Below, in pieces: positions 1 through 11,622 of a DNA stretch of 64,000 bases (position 1 is its first letter; each line of letters starts with the position of its first letter). Origin of the DNA: Procambarus clarkii. Taxonomy: Eukaryota > Arthropoda > Malacostraca > Decapoda > Cambaridae. The stretch is from assembly GCF_040958095.1 (NCBI RefSeq), contig NC_091188.1:4193360-4257359 (forward strand), read 5' to 3'. Both the position numbers and the translations under genes were made by a program. Below the pieces are notes generated by a model that ran no database searches, was not told the origin of the DNA, and saw nothing but the letters and a program-made list of their open reading frames with translations.

Positions 1-94
1 ATACAAGGCGGCGGCTACCACATTCCAACCTTTCCGCCTCCGCCCACAGGAGCGGTATAGTGTCCGTAATAAACTATTTAAAATATAAATTACA

Positions 95-140
95 CTCCCA
101 GACTCTTCTGGGAGTTTCGGGCATCTTCTGATGCCCGAAA
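95..140. repeat. Two adjacent perfect hairpins
   Basis: Bases 95-101 pair with 108-114 (7-bp stem, 6-base loop). Bases 115-125 pair with 130-140 (11-bp stem, loop ttct). The pair sits directly before the LINE-like 3' tail that follows. It may be the structured end of that element, which is inference. Confidence 0.8.
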
Positions 141-275
141 CGCTTTGCGTAATAGTGGCTTTAGGCATTGTATGTACTAGCTCTACCTATAAGTCAACCA
201 ATCTTTGTAAAAATTTCTTGTATGTATGTACCTTACCTAAATAAACATTTATTTTATTTATTATTTATTCTCCAC
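141..275 (+). mobile_element. LINE-like 3' tail with polyadenylation signal
   Basis: The stretch contains gtggctttaggcattgta, then tactagctctacctataa, and ends near aataaac and a T-rich run. The same series recurs at 38640-38757 in the same order, so this is a dispersed element rather than unique sequence. The AATAAA near its end fits the 3' end of a non-LTR retrotransposon. No coding part is left here. Confidence 0.6.
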
Positions 276-1187
276 CACGAGGGCGTGAACGGGCGACCAT
301 GCTGCTATCACACCAGGCGTGGTGCTGCTATCACACCAGGCGTGGTGTTGCCATCTGCTCATACCCGGGGGAATATGGCACATCACCTCAAAACTCAGCA
401 GTTGGCTAAAAACCTTAGTAACTTTAGTTAATACCTAACTTTATGGTATCTTTGCAATAGTTACAGATACAATATATATATCGCGATCGATTGAAAGGTA
501 ACAGGATTTTCAGTATAATCAAATTTGTGTAAATGAAACAATTTTAGCCTAACATTTTAAAAGCACTACGATCTCCTTCTGTGGTTCAAAAATCTCCGAA
601 CTGTATGTTTGACAAATCTTTCACCCTGTCCATGGAGGACAGAAGAAAATGTATATATGCTAGTTAACATTGTAAATGTGTAGCCACGTCTGTGGTAGAA
701 AATAATAATAAAAACAAAGTACTAACTAAACATGTAACCCCCTAAATATGTGCTGACGTTCCACATATTTCTAAACTCAAGAGTCGTATTAATGCTAGTG
801 TAGGCTGCACAATTATGTTAAAAAAAATTACAAGATATCACACAAAAGATCAAACTTTAACATTAAGCAAATATTGTTGTTAAGGAAGTATAATTAGGAC
901 ACGTTTCCTGGAATACAAGCAGACTTATTTAGTTCGGCTTCTGCTGTTGTATAGTTAGCTTACAATTTCCAGCGAGAATATTGGCATTTACAGGTGCATT
1001 CCGTCACGAAATTTCTCCGTCGACGGTTCCCACCATTACAAAGTTCCATTACATGTTAGAGCGGCAAGTGTAATCGTTTCCCTCAAGTTTGGGGGAAAAG
1101 CATGAAAGTTCAGAGAGGATGCAAAAAGCAGATTACTATGTCATTGTAGTTAATAATAGATATCATTTTGTGAGACTATCTTCTCTT
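276..1187. other. Non-coding stretch, no gene seen
   Basis: Mostly AT-rich sequence with no open frame I can relate to a protein family. The only local structure is a 24-bp unit (ctatcacaccaggcgtggtg plus four bases) present twice at about 303-350. Confidence 0.6.
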
Positions 1188-1442
1188 ATTGAGGTTATCT
1201 TGAGATGATTTCGGGGCTTAGCGTCCCCGCGGCCCGGTCCTCGACCAGGTCTCCTTTTTGTTACCCACTCCCCAGGAACCAGCCCGTAGCAGCTGTCTAA
1301 CTCCCAGGTACCTATTTACTGCTAGGTGACAGGGATATCAGGGTGAAAGAAACTGCCCATTTGTTTCCACTTCCACCGGGGATCGAACCCGGAACCTCAG
1401 GACTACGAATCCCGAGCGCTGTCCACTCAGCTGTCAGGCCCC
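1188..1442 (-). mobile_element. tRNA-derived SINE, family A
   Basis: On the minus strand it reads as a tRNA-like head with a B-box (ggttcgatccc, here in reverse as gggatcgaacccgg). A body with tacctatttactgctaggt follows, then a GC-rich block with gcggcccggtcctcgacc, ending in ctcaagataacctca. The same order recurs at 6430-6676, 8699-8936, 35200-35354 and, as a tail fragment, 31083-31143. Confidence 0.85.
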
Positions 1443-1587
1443 AGATAACATCACGATAACAATGTCGACATACAGGTAGTTATAGTCTTAAGAATACACT
1501 ATTATTGTATTTTGGTTTATATATTTGTTGCATGATAACCTCTCGCTCCCCTCAGACCCCCCTAGCCTAGTAAGGAGAATTCACATG

Positions 1588-1750
1588 AACAAATCCACAA
1601 GGGCCGTGACGAGGATTCGAACCTACGTCCGAGAGCATCCCAGACGCTGCCTTAATCGACTGCGCTACGACATGGTATAACAATTGCAACCAGAAATTCT
1701 ACCGAATTTATTTTATGCATGCATTTGATGCATCACGCTATTGTGATTTC
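1588..1750 (-). mobile_element. tRNA-derived SINE, family B
   Basis: The head reads on the minus strand as a tRNA-like promoter: an A-box-like tagcgcagtcgattaagg and a B-box ggttcgaatcc, followed by cccttgtggatttgttc. Other copies are near 14113, 25351, 25585, 29563, 30745, 31144 and 60296. The sequence catttgatgcatcacgctat on the body side is also shared with the 30745 region. Confidence 0.85.
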
Positions 1751-1790
1751 TGTGGGTAGAGAATTCACACTTATGCTTGCTGGTGTTTTT

Positions 1791-1979
1791 CGATTGTATT
1801 TAACGGTTTCACCCTGACGATTGTATTTAACGGTTTCACCCTGACGATTGTATTTAACGGTTTCACCCTGACGATTGTATTTAACGGTTTCACCCTGACG
1901 ATTGTATTTAACGGTTTCACCCTGACGATTGTATTTAACGGTTTCACCCTGACGATTGTATTTAACGGTTTCACCCTGA
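1791..1979. repeat. Minisatellite, seven exact 27-bp units
   Basis: The unit runs from cgattgtatttaacgg through tttcaccctga and is repeated seven times without a visible difference (189 bp). Because 27 is divisible by three, the array gives a spurious minus-strand reading frame of repeated VKPLNTIVR. The identity of all units suggests recent expansion or an assembly choice. Confidence 0.97.
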
Positions 1980-2040
1980 ACAATACCGTTCGGATTCTCT
2001 GCTCTCTATGTGCAGCCCATTTATCCGAGTTGACCAATAC

Positions 2041-2072
2041 ATATTACACACCTGCAAGCAGGTGTGTAATAT
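2041..2072. repeat. Perfect hairpin with 15-bp stem
   Basis: The sequence atattacacacctgc, two bases aa, then its exact reverse complement. No T run or gene follows that would suggest a role. Confidence 0.9.
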
Positions 2073-2640
2073 GTCGTGACGCCAACCGTGTAGTAATGGT
2101 TTGGTTTGTTTTATGAAAGAGGTAGATACTCTTCTCACGTTGTCGTCTACCAGAAGGCCAGCCTGCTGGGGGGGAGGGGATTTTTTTGTTATTAAATAAT
2201 ATACAATATTAAGGTCATATTTACATCAATTTACAAGGAGGGGGGTGAATACATTATATAGAGTTTATCTAATTCTCAGTAAACCAATTTTTCATATCAC
2301 ATAGCATGAGCCGTAAACCCCAAATGTTTTTTTTTTTTTTCTTTATTAAATAATATACAATATAAAGATGGTGGGAATAAACCATATTGGAGTGAGGCAG
2401 TTTATATCCTCCGCAAATGGACCAATTTCCATGGCCACACTCGTACTGTAGCTACAAAAGAAATTAGTTGATAGCACTTTGAGGATCAACTATTTTGGCT
2501 TAAATGTAGTCTTAATGAATTCAAAACTCAGTGCTTTAATATTATTGACGGCGTGTAAATTCAACAACGTTCCCACCGGCTAGTCATAAAAAACTTAAGT
2601 TGACAAATGCACAGCCAAACATGGACGGATATAGCTTCCT
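2073..2640. other. AT-rich repeat stretch, no gene
   Basis: A core ttattaaataatatacaata occurs twice, near 2190 and 2344, each after a T run. This looks like two fragments of one dispersed AT-rich repeat. Nothing else is recognised. Confidence 0.5.
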
Positions 2641-2828
2641 GTCTCATTCAGCTTTGTGGTGGTTGAGACCCATGAACGACCTCACTTCTACTCTGGGTCC
2701 CTGAACTTTGAGTAAACAACTGGCTGACGCGAGGACCTGCTCCATAAAAAAGAATGAATGTAATGTATGGGAGATCACGTGGGAGGGGGAAGGTAAGGCA
2801 CATGGGAGGGAGCAAGGACGGTATGTAG

Positions 2829-2960
2829 GAGGATAGAGGGAGAGCATGTGGGGTGGGAGGATAGGGGGAGAGCATGTGGGGTGGGAGGATAGAGGGAGAG
2901 CATGTGGGGTGGGAGGATAGAGGGAGAGCATGTGGGACGGGGGTTGAAGGGGAGAGCATG
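2829..2960. repeat. Purine-rich minisatellite
   Basis: About four copies of a unit of 27 to 29 bases containing agggagagcatgtggggtgg. The open frames read across it are repeat artefacts. Confidence 0.85.
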
Positions 2961-3198
2961 TAAGAAGAAGAGACCAACTTAGCACACCAAGTGGAGGAAA
3001 GGGCGAGAGGCTAGCAGGCGGCGGCTCCATCTAGTAGCCCTGGCCATCAGTAAGTGGCAGGGGTTGAACTAATCTCCTAGGACCTAGGCCATGTTAAGCA
3101 CGCTGGCAGCCCACAACAGGAAAGTGTTGCACAGTATGGTGCTCCTATGGTACCGAGCACGTCTCTACCCCAATATGGTGAGGCACGTATGCCATGGA

Positions 3199-3317
3199 TG
3201 GTGTAGGGGGGCAGGGATGTGGTGGGTGGTGTAGGGGGGCAGGGGTGTGGTGGGTGGTGTAGGGGGGCAGGGGTGTGGTGGGTGGTGTAGGGGGGCAGGG
3301 GTGTGGTGGGTGGTGCC
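3199..3317. repeat. Minisatellite, 28-bp unit, four copies
   Basis: The unit contains gtgtaggggggcagggg followed by tgtggtgggtg. The period of 28 makes the frames rotate, giving three related proline-rich peptides that should not be read as proteins. Confidence 0.9.
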
Positions 3318-3399
3318 AGAGAATATTATGTACATGAAGACGGTTATGTTTTGTTGCAGGATACACGCCCAGAATACTGAGAAGCAGGTGCGCTGCTGA

Positions 3400-4985
3400 C
3401 GTAACTCCCTGAGCGAGTTACACACATGTGATGTGGGTCACTAAAGGTTCTCATTTCAACCATCTCCCAAATTACATAAGCCAATTTCTATTGTGAGAGA
3501 GAGATAATGAAGAGTGAGGTCAGGGCAGTGAGTCATGGTGGTGGGGCAGCATGACCTAGTAAGGATACTTGTTCCCCCCCCCCCCCCCCCGACGACACAC
3601 CACCACCTCACCAGGCCCAGCCAATCCTCCCCACCACCACCTGCACGGCGGCGCTGCACCTCCAATCTCCTCACCTCACAATCTTCCCCCAGCCTGGCCA
3701 CTCCCTCACCACACCCTTGTCTTTGGTGTGTCACGAGCCTCACACTTGCCTTGGTAACGTCACGGAGATCAGGGGTCGTTGCCACGCCTCACTACCATGT
3801 GACCCCAAAATAGAAAGTTGCTCATACAATGTGGACAATATCACAATGGCAGAAACATTGCACAAAACCACTTTCATGGACAAAACATATGGCTGGTGTT
3901 CTGGTGGGTATTTACCTAACAGTACGCACGACCGAACGTCACCTCTTGGAACCCGCATTTCTTCCTGTCTAGATGTCTAAGATGTGGTAGTAACTCCCGA
4001 CTACTTTATTTTTATATTTGATTTTAAAACTGAGTGTGGAGGTAGCAGCCTCTTGCTATTTCTTCTTTAGTCCGTTCCACTTCCTTATTGCTCGTACACT
4101 AAACAGGTGTTTCCTTAAGCATAGTGTCAGACTTTAGGTATATATTCTGATAATGGGCACTGTTAGCACCTGCCTTTTTCGTTCAGGCTTTCCTTTACTC
4201 AACTTTTAAACTAGCTAGTTTTTGCTCACATCTCCAATAGCTTCTCTAACTTGTTTTCCAATAATTGTTCACATGTCCCCGCTCCATGTGGCAATTCCAG
4301 CCAGTTTCCTCTCTGCTTCTACACCCCCCCCCCCACCTGACACTATTCCTCGGGCTGTACCTCCGTGACTCTCGAGTTATAGAATTGTTCTCACACGTTA
4401 GCCATCTTCCTCTTAATAAAGTTGTTTCTTTTGTTCTAGCTCTTCCTCCCGTGTTTGCACGAGGTGGTTCTTAGCATCCATTTACTGAATTATAAACTGG
4501 TTATGTAACTGAATAAAATGTTATTTGTTAGGCTTCTAAGGCAAGAACTCAGACTATTACAGAACACAATAAAATGGTCATAGGCCTAGTCTGGAATGCA
4601 CTCAAGACTGTTCCAGAGAAGCGCAACCTGGTCATAATTTCCCGTTCCAAATGCCCCACACAATATTATACCTTAACACTCAAAATAATCACAGGAATCC
4701 AGCTCAGGCAATTTTGACTTCAACAGTTAGCCGACATGCCTGTGGCAGGGTAGGTTAACAGGTTGCTTATCATCTGACACAAGTCAGAGCGGTTATCTGT
4801 AAATTCCAAGGCATTTCCTCAAGACTATTGATGCTTTCTAACATTGATGTGATTCCTCTTTTATTGAGGCTGTCTTTGTCCACCCTGTATATTCTCCTTA
4901 GTATCTTTTATGTTGTGATCATATAACCTCAGCTTGTTATATCCTATTAGGGGTTGTGAGATCTAGTGCTTAACTCTGAAGTCTA
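3400..4985. other. Non-coding stretch with C runs
   Basis: No exon, tRNA-like head or element boundary is recognisable. Homopolymer C runs lie near 3573-3590 and 4323-4335. The open frames in the 3535-3980 area are short, proline-rich on both strands and match nothing I know. Confidence 0.5.
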
Positions 4986-4988
4986 CAT

Positions 4989-5096
4989 GCGATGAGTCAC
5001 AATAACGTGGCTGAAGTATGTTGGCCAGACCACACACTAGAAAGTGAAGGGACGACGACGTTTCGGTCCGTCCTGGATCATTGTCAAGTCGATTGA
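4989..5096 (-). mobile_element. Hammerhead-like repeat, copy 1
   Basis: The unit starts gatgagtcacaataacgtgg, continues through gaccacacactagaaag and ends cgtttcggtccgtcctgg plus caagtcgattg. Read on the minus strand the core is cttgacaatgatcc, aggac, ggacc, gaaacgtcgtcg. This is a short stem followed by GAAAC and a GUC triplet. One stem pair is mismatched in this copy. Other copies are at 20261, 24861 and 29679. Confidence 0.7.
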
Positions 5097-5099
5097 GAA

Positions 5100-6429
5100 T
5101 AGCTCCGATACCAACCTTGTTGATACTATGCAGTGCCTAACTGCATAGTCGAACTGAAAGAGCAGGATGGGAGGTTCAGAAGGAGAGTGGACTTCAGGAG
5201 TGTGAGAGAGGGTTCCTTCAGGTAGGGGCAGCAGGAGAGGGCATTGGGGACACCGGATACCCAGGTTACCCAGCACTTCTACAGTGTAGGAGTAGAGAGC
5301 AAGTGTCATGCACGAGAGGTGGTAGAGGCTACTAGCTCCATCCATAATTTATACATTAGTTATGATAATGAACACTAATGTAAGAAACTATTGCAACAGG
5401 CAACCAGCCTCTGAAAGGCGCAGGAGCTAATGCTTGCCCTGAAATAACCGAGAGGCGAGTGCATTCGAGCGCACAAAATATTCCTCATTAATATTCTGCC
5501 TTCGATACTTCCGATACAAAAATCATAAAATATATATATATTGCATCTTGAATTAACACCTTTTTAATAATAAATTAATTATATTTAAACAAAATATAAG
5601 CGATTATTGATCTTTGTTGCACACATCATGCAAATTTAAGAAAAACAAAACCGCAGTTACTTGAAATTAGTGATCTGTACACGTGTAAAGGGAACATTGA
5701 GGTGAACATGCACACGACCTGACCTCTGAGCAACTTCTTATACGAGACGCGAGGCTGGCAGCACTCCCCTTCCCCCCCCAGAGGCACGTGACCCCCTGGT
5801 ACAATGGTGTGGGGGTCACTCGCCCCCCCCCCCACCCACCTGTCACCTGGCTGCTCCCACACTACACTAGGTGGTGGGGTGACTCACCTCTACCCTCCCA
5901 CCCCCGGTCCTGTCCCCTGGTCGCTCCCAGAGGTCTCCCACACCACGCCGGACCATCCCCCACACACACGGCACACACAAGTCTCCTGCTTTATTTCACC
6001 CATTACACAGCGCGTCCTCCATCGCCCCAGCTAACATACGCACCAGTCATCCAGTCACCAAGCAAACCCATCACACCACATTTGCTACCGGTGCGTGCGT
6101 GTGTGTAAATAAAAGCACTTCCGGTGTTTTGAACACCAATCTTGAGCATCCCTCACGTGTATTCTAGGAGCCGTAAGATAGCTGAGAGGATGTGTGCGCG
6201 CACCAGAGTGCAGTACCTTGACCCGAGGTCAGTGAGAGCCACAGAGCAGACCCGACTAAGATCCTGTTTGAGGTGCACACATGCCTCAGTCTCCCCCGCA
6301 CCTCTCTTGCTGCAACAGCCAGGACATGCAGGTCTGTGGCAGGCTGGGGGAAGGAGGGAGGGAGGGCGGTGGGGGACAAATGGAAGGGCGCGGAGATGGG
6401 AGAGGGACGAATAGTGGGGGGGGGGGGTC
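5100..6429. other. Non-coding stretch, low complexity
   Basis: Contains C and G homopolymer runs (about 5774, 5823 and 6417) and an AT-rich block at 5520-5600. No exon or element boundary is recognised. Confidence 0.5.
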
Positions 6430-6676
6430 ATCTTGAGGTTATCTTGAGATGATTTCGTGGCTTTAGTGTCCCCGCGGCCCGGTCCTCGACCAGGCCTCCA
6501 CCCCCAGGAAGCAGCCCGTGACAGCTGACTAACTCCCAGGTACCTATTTTACTGCTAGGTAACAGGGGCATAGGGTGAAAGAAACTCTGCCCATTGTTTC
6601 TCGCCGGCGCCTGGGATCGAACCCGGGACCACAGGATCACATGTCCAGCGTGCTGTCCGCTCGGCCGACCGGCTCC
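6430..6676 (-). mobile_element. tRNA-derived SINE, family A
   Basis: A full-length copy in reverse orientation. It begins with the tail gaggttatcttgagatgat and ends with the tRNA-like head, where cctgggatcgaacccggga is the B-box region and ctcggccgaccggctccc is the start of the head. It matches the copy at 8699-8936 in order and spacing. Confidence 0.9.
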
Positions 6677-7670
6677 CTCCGACCGACCGGGATGGGAGAT
6701 GGAAGCGGGGAAGGTACAGAGAGAGAGGCTAGAAGACTGAGGCAGAGCGCAGATTGCCATGCAAGACCATCGCCTGGCCTTCTAGGGAGTGGTGTGGGCA
6801 GCGAGCATGGGTGGAGAGCATGACCAGGGCGAGGAGGCTGGGCCGCAGCAGCAGCTGGAGGAGGCCAATAAAACATCGATCATCAACTAGCGACAGGTCT
6901 AGCCTAACGGTCCGGGCGTTACCCACAGCGGGCACAAGGTGACATTAGTGAGCGCCGTAGATAAATATCAGCAAAAAAGTTAAGGACCAGCCGAGGCCAG
7001 TGCTGACCTTCAAGAGCCCTCCCGCTAACACACGCAAGGATCCTCCCCTCCTCCCCCTCACACTAACACACTCACAATGAAAAAAGAAACTCTTCTCTCA
7101 CGCTAATGAATGACTTAATCAGCGTGGGAGTTTCCACGTGTAGAAAGAGTGTCATTAGCAAATACAGGGGGTCAGGGAGGGTCACTGGCGAGCCGGATAC
7201 AGCCAGACCCGGACCGTTACCCATCCAGCAGGATACTCCATTCCAGGAATGTTCTCACTGGCACCAGCAGGTTGGCCAGGACTGTCGTGGGGTGACAGCA
7301 GGGTGGATGAAGAGCATCAGTGTGACCAGTAACCAAGGGTTTAGAAGTACACCTGTCACAGGAATCTCCTACAGGTAGTCGGGAAGAGCACCTCCCTCCC
7401 CCTCTTCACCCACCGCAGACACCAGTGGGGGTTACCTCGGGGGGTTCCACCAGACTTGCGTTAACCCCCCCCCCCCCCCCTTCCCCCAAACAGCCAGCCA
7501 CCGCCCAAACCTTTTTTGATAAACTATAATTAATATATGTAAAAATCTTAATTATTTGAAGATTGCATAAGGTGTTGGTCAACACTGGGAAGGACCCTGC
7601 AGGATCTACCGTCATCGCCCTAAGTTGACTTGCCACGGTGGAAGAATGCTGATGGTGGGGCTCCAGGACT
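6677..7670. other. Non-coding stretch, no gene seen
   Basis: Mixed GC sequence with one C run near 7466-7480. The reading frames here are short and overlap on both strands with no family resemblance. Confidence 0.5.
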
Positions 7671-7673
7671 TGC

Positions 7674-7910
7674 TTGGGCACGCCCCCACCAGTGGTCGTG
7701 CTCCTCCACTACACCACACCCCCACCAGTGGTCGTGCTCCCCCACCCACCACACCCCCACCAGTGGTCGTGCTCCTCCACCACACCACACCCCCACCAGT
7801 GGTCGTGCTCCCCCACCCACCACACCCCCACCAGTGGTCGTGCTCCTCCACCACACTACACCCCCACCAGTGGTCGTGCTCCCCACCACACTACACCCCC
7901 ACCAGTGTTG
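7674..7910. repeat. Minisatellite, about 35-bp unit, six copies
   Basis: Each unit contains cccccaccagtggtcgtgct followed by a C-rich spacer that varies a little. Several overlapping Pro-rich or Gly/Trp-rich reading frames cross it and are artefacts. Confidence 0.9.
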
Positions 7911-7949
7911 CTGAAGGCCCAGCCTCGGTCTCTCGATCTGCCACAATCT

Positions 7950-8695
7950 AACCATAAACGTACGAACCCAAGCAACCCACTTAACCTACCGTTGTACAGA
8001 CGAGGACGACACAATGTAAACCGCTATTTGTATAGTACAGCCGTGAATCACCAGCTCACAATTACACTCCTGGTTTACGAAGTTTACAGCACAGTGTACG
8101 TGGGGGCGAGCACAGTGTTGCTCCATTTGTAAATATCTCAATTGGGTAAACTACGAAAACAATTCGTAAACAATTTAGTGTGAAAAAGCACCAAGATTTG
8201 AAAAAATGTAAATTGAGATAAAGATGCATCAGGGTTTCGTAATAACACAGGAATGCCATCACCAAGGAACATGACTGAAGAATTAACTAAAACAATTTCA
8301 TCGAGACTACAATCTTATACATAAAAACATAGGGATATAGGAAACTGTAAGGTTTTTGAATTATGTCAGCCAGTTCCCTATTTACTACCACCCAAATTCA
8401 TTCATTCCTTAGTATGAATTAATTCATAAGAATGAATGAAATACTACAACAATGCAAGTATATTTTGGTAGCAGTCTTTCTTGTATGCATATATTATTGA
8501 ACATGACAAAGGGCAACATCAATGATTCTAATTCTAACACAGTGCACAGTATTAGTATTAAAAAAATGATTCTAATGCAAATCTTCATTTTTCTTAACTT
8601 GAGAAGTTAAACAATTAATTCTGCAAAGTTCATTTTATAATATTTGACACGACACTAAGAGATGTGTTTCGGTATCCCACTTCTGACATCGTTTT
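7950..8695. other. Non-coding stretch, AT-rich
   Basis: Nothing recognised apart from short local duplications such as attcattcattcc and gaatgaatg near 8397-8440. Confidence 0.5.
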
Positions 8696-8698
8696 AAG

Positions 8699-8936
8699 GG
8701 AGCCGGTCGGCCGAGATGACAGCACGCTGGACTTGTGATCCTGTGGTCCTGGGGTCGATCCCGGGCGCCGGCGAGACAATGGGCAGAGTTTCTTTCACCC
8801 TATGCCCCTGTTACCTAGCAGTAAAATAGGTACCTGGGTGTTAGTCAGCTGTCACGGGCTGCTTCCTGGGGGTGGAGGCCTGGTCGAGGACCGGGCCGCG
8901 GGGACACTAAAAAAAGCCCCGCAATCATCTCAAGAT
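8699..8936 (+). mobile_element. tRNA-derived SINE, family A, best copy
   Basis: The head reads gagccggtcggccgag, then cttgtgatcctgtggtcc, then the B-box region ggggtcgatcccgggc. The body has ctttcaccctatgcccctg and ggtacctgggtgttagtcag, and the tail ends with caatcatctcaagat. It is the clearest plus-strand copy and serves as the reference for the family in this window. Confidence 0.92.
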
Positions 8937-9007
8937 ACCCCTGGTTAACACTATGGAAAGGCAGAGTTCGTATGAGTACAAGTGATTGGTGTTTGAAGAA
9001 GATTAAG

Positions 9008-9210
9008 CTACCCAAGAGGTGGCACGGGCATGAATAGCCCGTAAAATGTTAAAATTGTTGTTCTTTAGCTACTTAAAACGAAAAGTTCCAAGTAGCACGG
9101 GCTATGGCGAGCCCGTAAAGGTTACATACAAGGTTTATTGTTGTTGGTTTATATTTAGCTACTCAGAACGAAGTGTCCATGTAGCACGGGCTATGGTGAG
9201 CCCGTAATAC
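9008..9210 (+). repeat. Double-hairpin repeat, three tandem-spaced copies
   Basis: Three related units lie at about 9008-9045, 9067-9118 and 9157-9209. Two of them read tagctact, a GAAC-type arm, a complementary arm ending agtag, then cacgggctatggtgagcccgt or a close variant. The first arm pair and the acgggct/agcccgt pair form two hairpins side by side. Other copies are at 9380, 15317, 29056 and 34618. Confidence 0.75.
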
Positions 9211-9379
9211 ATACAAGTTTTGTGCTCACAGATATATAGCTAGGGATGAAGTGAAGGGGAAGCACCTCACTTCAGGGCTAATAGGCCCAATGCAGCATAC
9301 TTATGGAAAAGTCATGGAAAATATGTTTCCATGATTACCGAGGCAGTCACACAAGTTACAGCCCCGCTCCTATGCCAGC

Positions 9380-9445
9380 TAAGTCCACTACGGGCTCACC
9401 ATAGCCCGTGCTACTTGGAACTGGTTCCGAGTAGCTGAATCTATA
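9380..9445 (-). repeat. Double-hairpin repeat, inverted copy
   Basis: The reverse orientation of the 9157-9209 unit: ctacgggctcaccatagccc, then gtgctacttggaactggttc and cgagtagctgaatctataac. It lies about 170 bases from the direct copies, so the pair could also fold together. Confidence 0.75.
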
Positions 9446-9995
9446 ACAACTGAGGCAGTATATTGTACGTTTCGTCGTGTCCTCTAATGGCAGTGTAATT
9501 TGGATTTGGCTTTATTTGCTTGATGTACAATGTCTCCCCAGTGTCCAGCTTTCTACTGTCATTGTATTTGTTCATTATTTTGCTGTTATTTGTCAGGAGA
9601 ATTCGGTCTATCTTGAACATTCCATGGCTGGCATTAAGTGTATTAGTGCAATGATCTATGAGGGGATGATCCTATCAAATTTCTCTAGACGAATCCAATG
9701 TGAAACCCTTTTTTTTTTTTAGTCCGAATTTATAGCAAGCAAAAATATTGCATTCGACTCCTGTCTAGTTTAATATTTATGTTGCCCCAAGTATTTAGCA
9801 CGCACTTTTCCTGTCTGACTGATGTAAAAATATCCATAATCCTTGCAAGGGACAATATAGACAGTGTCCTTTGTGCGAGGAAGGAGAATTCTTGTTAAAA
9901 GAAAGAGTTCATAAGAGTTAAAGAGTTCACAATGTTGCTGTTCGTAAAAACAAGATAGATAAATATTCCAGTCGTCTAATAACTCTTCCATTCTA
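9446..9995. other. Non-coding stretch, no gene seen
   Basis: AT-rich. One open frame of 81 codons on the plus strand has no family resemblance and no splice context I trust. Confidence 0.45.
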
Positions 9996-9998
9996 TTG

Positions 9999-10091
9999 AC
10001 AATTGTGTGTGTTCAATATTATCTTGAACACACACAATTGTTATCTTGAACACACAATATTAGCATCACAACAGCAATGCTGTTGTGATGC
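9999..10091. repeat. Two large perfect hairpins in series
   Basis: Bases 9999-10016 pair exactly with 10024-10041 (18-bp stem, 7-base loop). Part of that arm, ttatcttgaacacaca, is repeated directly at 10041-10056. Bases 10063-10075 pair exactly with 10079-10091 (13-bp stem, loop aat). Confidence 0.9.
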
Positions 10092-10481
10092 CATAGCCTC
10101 ATGAAGCTACACGCCCTCCCCCCCACCCTCCCACCTCGGCGACGCCACACCCCGCTGGCGGGAAAGAGTGAAGCAAGACCTACCACCATAATCATTACGT
10201 TAAGGCAATCTTCAACCCTAAAATCGTGTATGCCCGAGCATGTAGGTGCGTGTCCGTACATGTAACTAACTCCGTGTACGCGCATACGTACGTGGCCGTG
10301 TATGGAAGTATGACCGTTTGCAAGACTTCACCAGAAAGTCATTTAAACATGGACATTATTATTCTCGTTATTTACAGACTACTTTTGTTCAGAAGATTGT
10401 ATAGCTGTCTTGTGTTGCTTCATCAATAAATGGGCAAAACGTGCGTTCTGGCTACTAGGTACAACATATAATAAATAAATA

Positions 10482-10624
<143 letters not shown>

Positions 10625-11275
10625 CTGGAACACTGGCCATAATATATAATTCATTGCTTATTCGTTTATATTTATTAATTCCTTTAACAAAAAACACCAT
10701 TTTCTACCTAAGGAAAACGAAGGTTTTGCTTTAGCTAAATGAGTCATTTCAAATGACTCAAAACTTGAGTTCTTTATACACAGACCAGCGATTGTTTAAC
10801 TTCTGAAGCTAGAAGGGCGTTTCTGGGGAAGAAGGTAGGAAGAATGCAGCTTTGTATAGCTGCTATCGTCTCAAAAGTAGGCTCTGTACTCCGTGCAGGA
10901 CTATTACAGCAGCGGCCAGCTGGCTGGCTGGCTGGCAGAGGCGCGGCCACCTTTGTACTTGCTGGGAAGCCCTTCACCGTCGTGTGACTCACAGAAGCTT
11001 GAAGGGATATACCGTAAGTGTTTGCTCGAGTCAATCATTTGTCAACCTCCTCCTCCCTCCCTCACCCATTGACCCCACTCACTAACTCACCCACCCACCC
11101 TTTCCTATGCTTTCGAAACAGATAATAAAGAGAGGGTGTGTGTGTGTATCAATAATCAGATCGTACTGTCCTCACACGGAGTCCATTATATCTAGCGGTC
11201 GACCCCAAAGATGCATTCGTCAATTTTAACATGCTGTTCATTCAAAATCGGAATTTTCACAGGTATAAATTATTA

Positions 11276-11622
11276 TTATTATATATTAACATTGTGCATA
11301 TTTAGGCATTGGTTAGGTGTTTAGGTTCTGTTGGCGATTATTTGTATTTGTAGTACGTGGGTGAAGCATTTACAGCATTGTGGTTTGAACAAAATTCGTC
11401 AGTGACGCACTTGTTCCGGAAGTGTTCGAACGAAATCAGTTGAAAGTCGTGTGTAAACCGTTTTTCATTTATAAACAGGGGGTTTGGCGGGTGCATAGAA
11501 TCACTTTTATGTCTGTTTGGAGGGCAGACTGACCACGTACTTCAAATACAAATAATCGCCAACAGAATCTAAACACCTGACCTATCCCACGCCTAATACA
11601 TAGATTTTCCATGTATATTAAT
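11276..11622. mobile_element. Foldback or MITE-like element
   Basis: The left arm (about 11283-11365, containing ggttaggtgtttaggttctg and ttggcgattatttgtatttg) is repeated in reverse at about 11531-11620. The right arm carries caaatacaaataatcgccaa and aatctaaacacctgac. The arms are about 80 bases and differ at a few sites. The centre holds no coding frame. I found no clear target duplication. Confidence 0.75.

Noticed and set aside
1588-1690. True tRNA genes at the tRNA-like heads
   Set aside because: The heads have A- and B-boxes but are followed by SINE bodies, occur in many copies and lack well-paired full cloverleafs.
1771-2037. Minus-strand frame with repeated VKPLNTIVR
   Set aside because: Produced by the 27-bp minisatellite.
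7674-7910. CRISPR-like array
   Set aside because: The repeats are directly adjacent tandem units without unique spacers, and the genome is eukaryotic.
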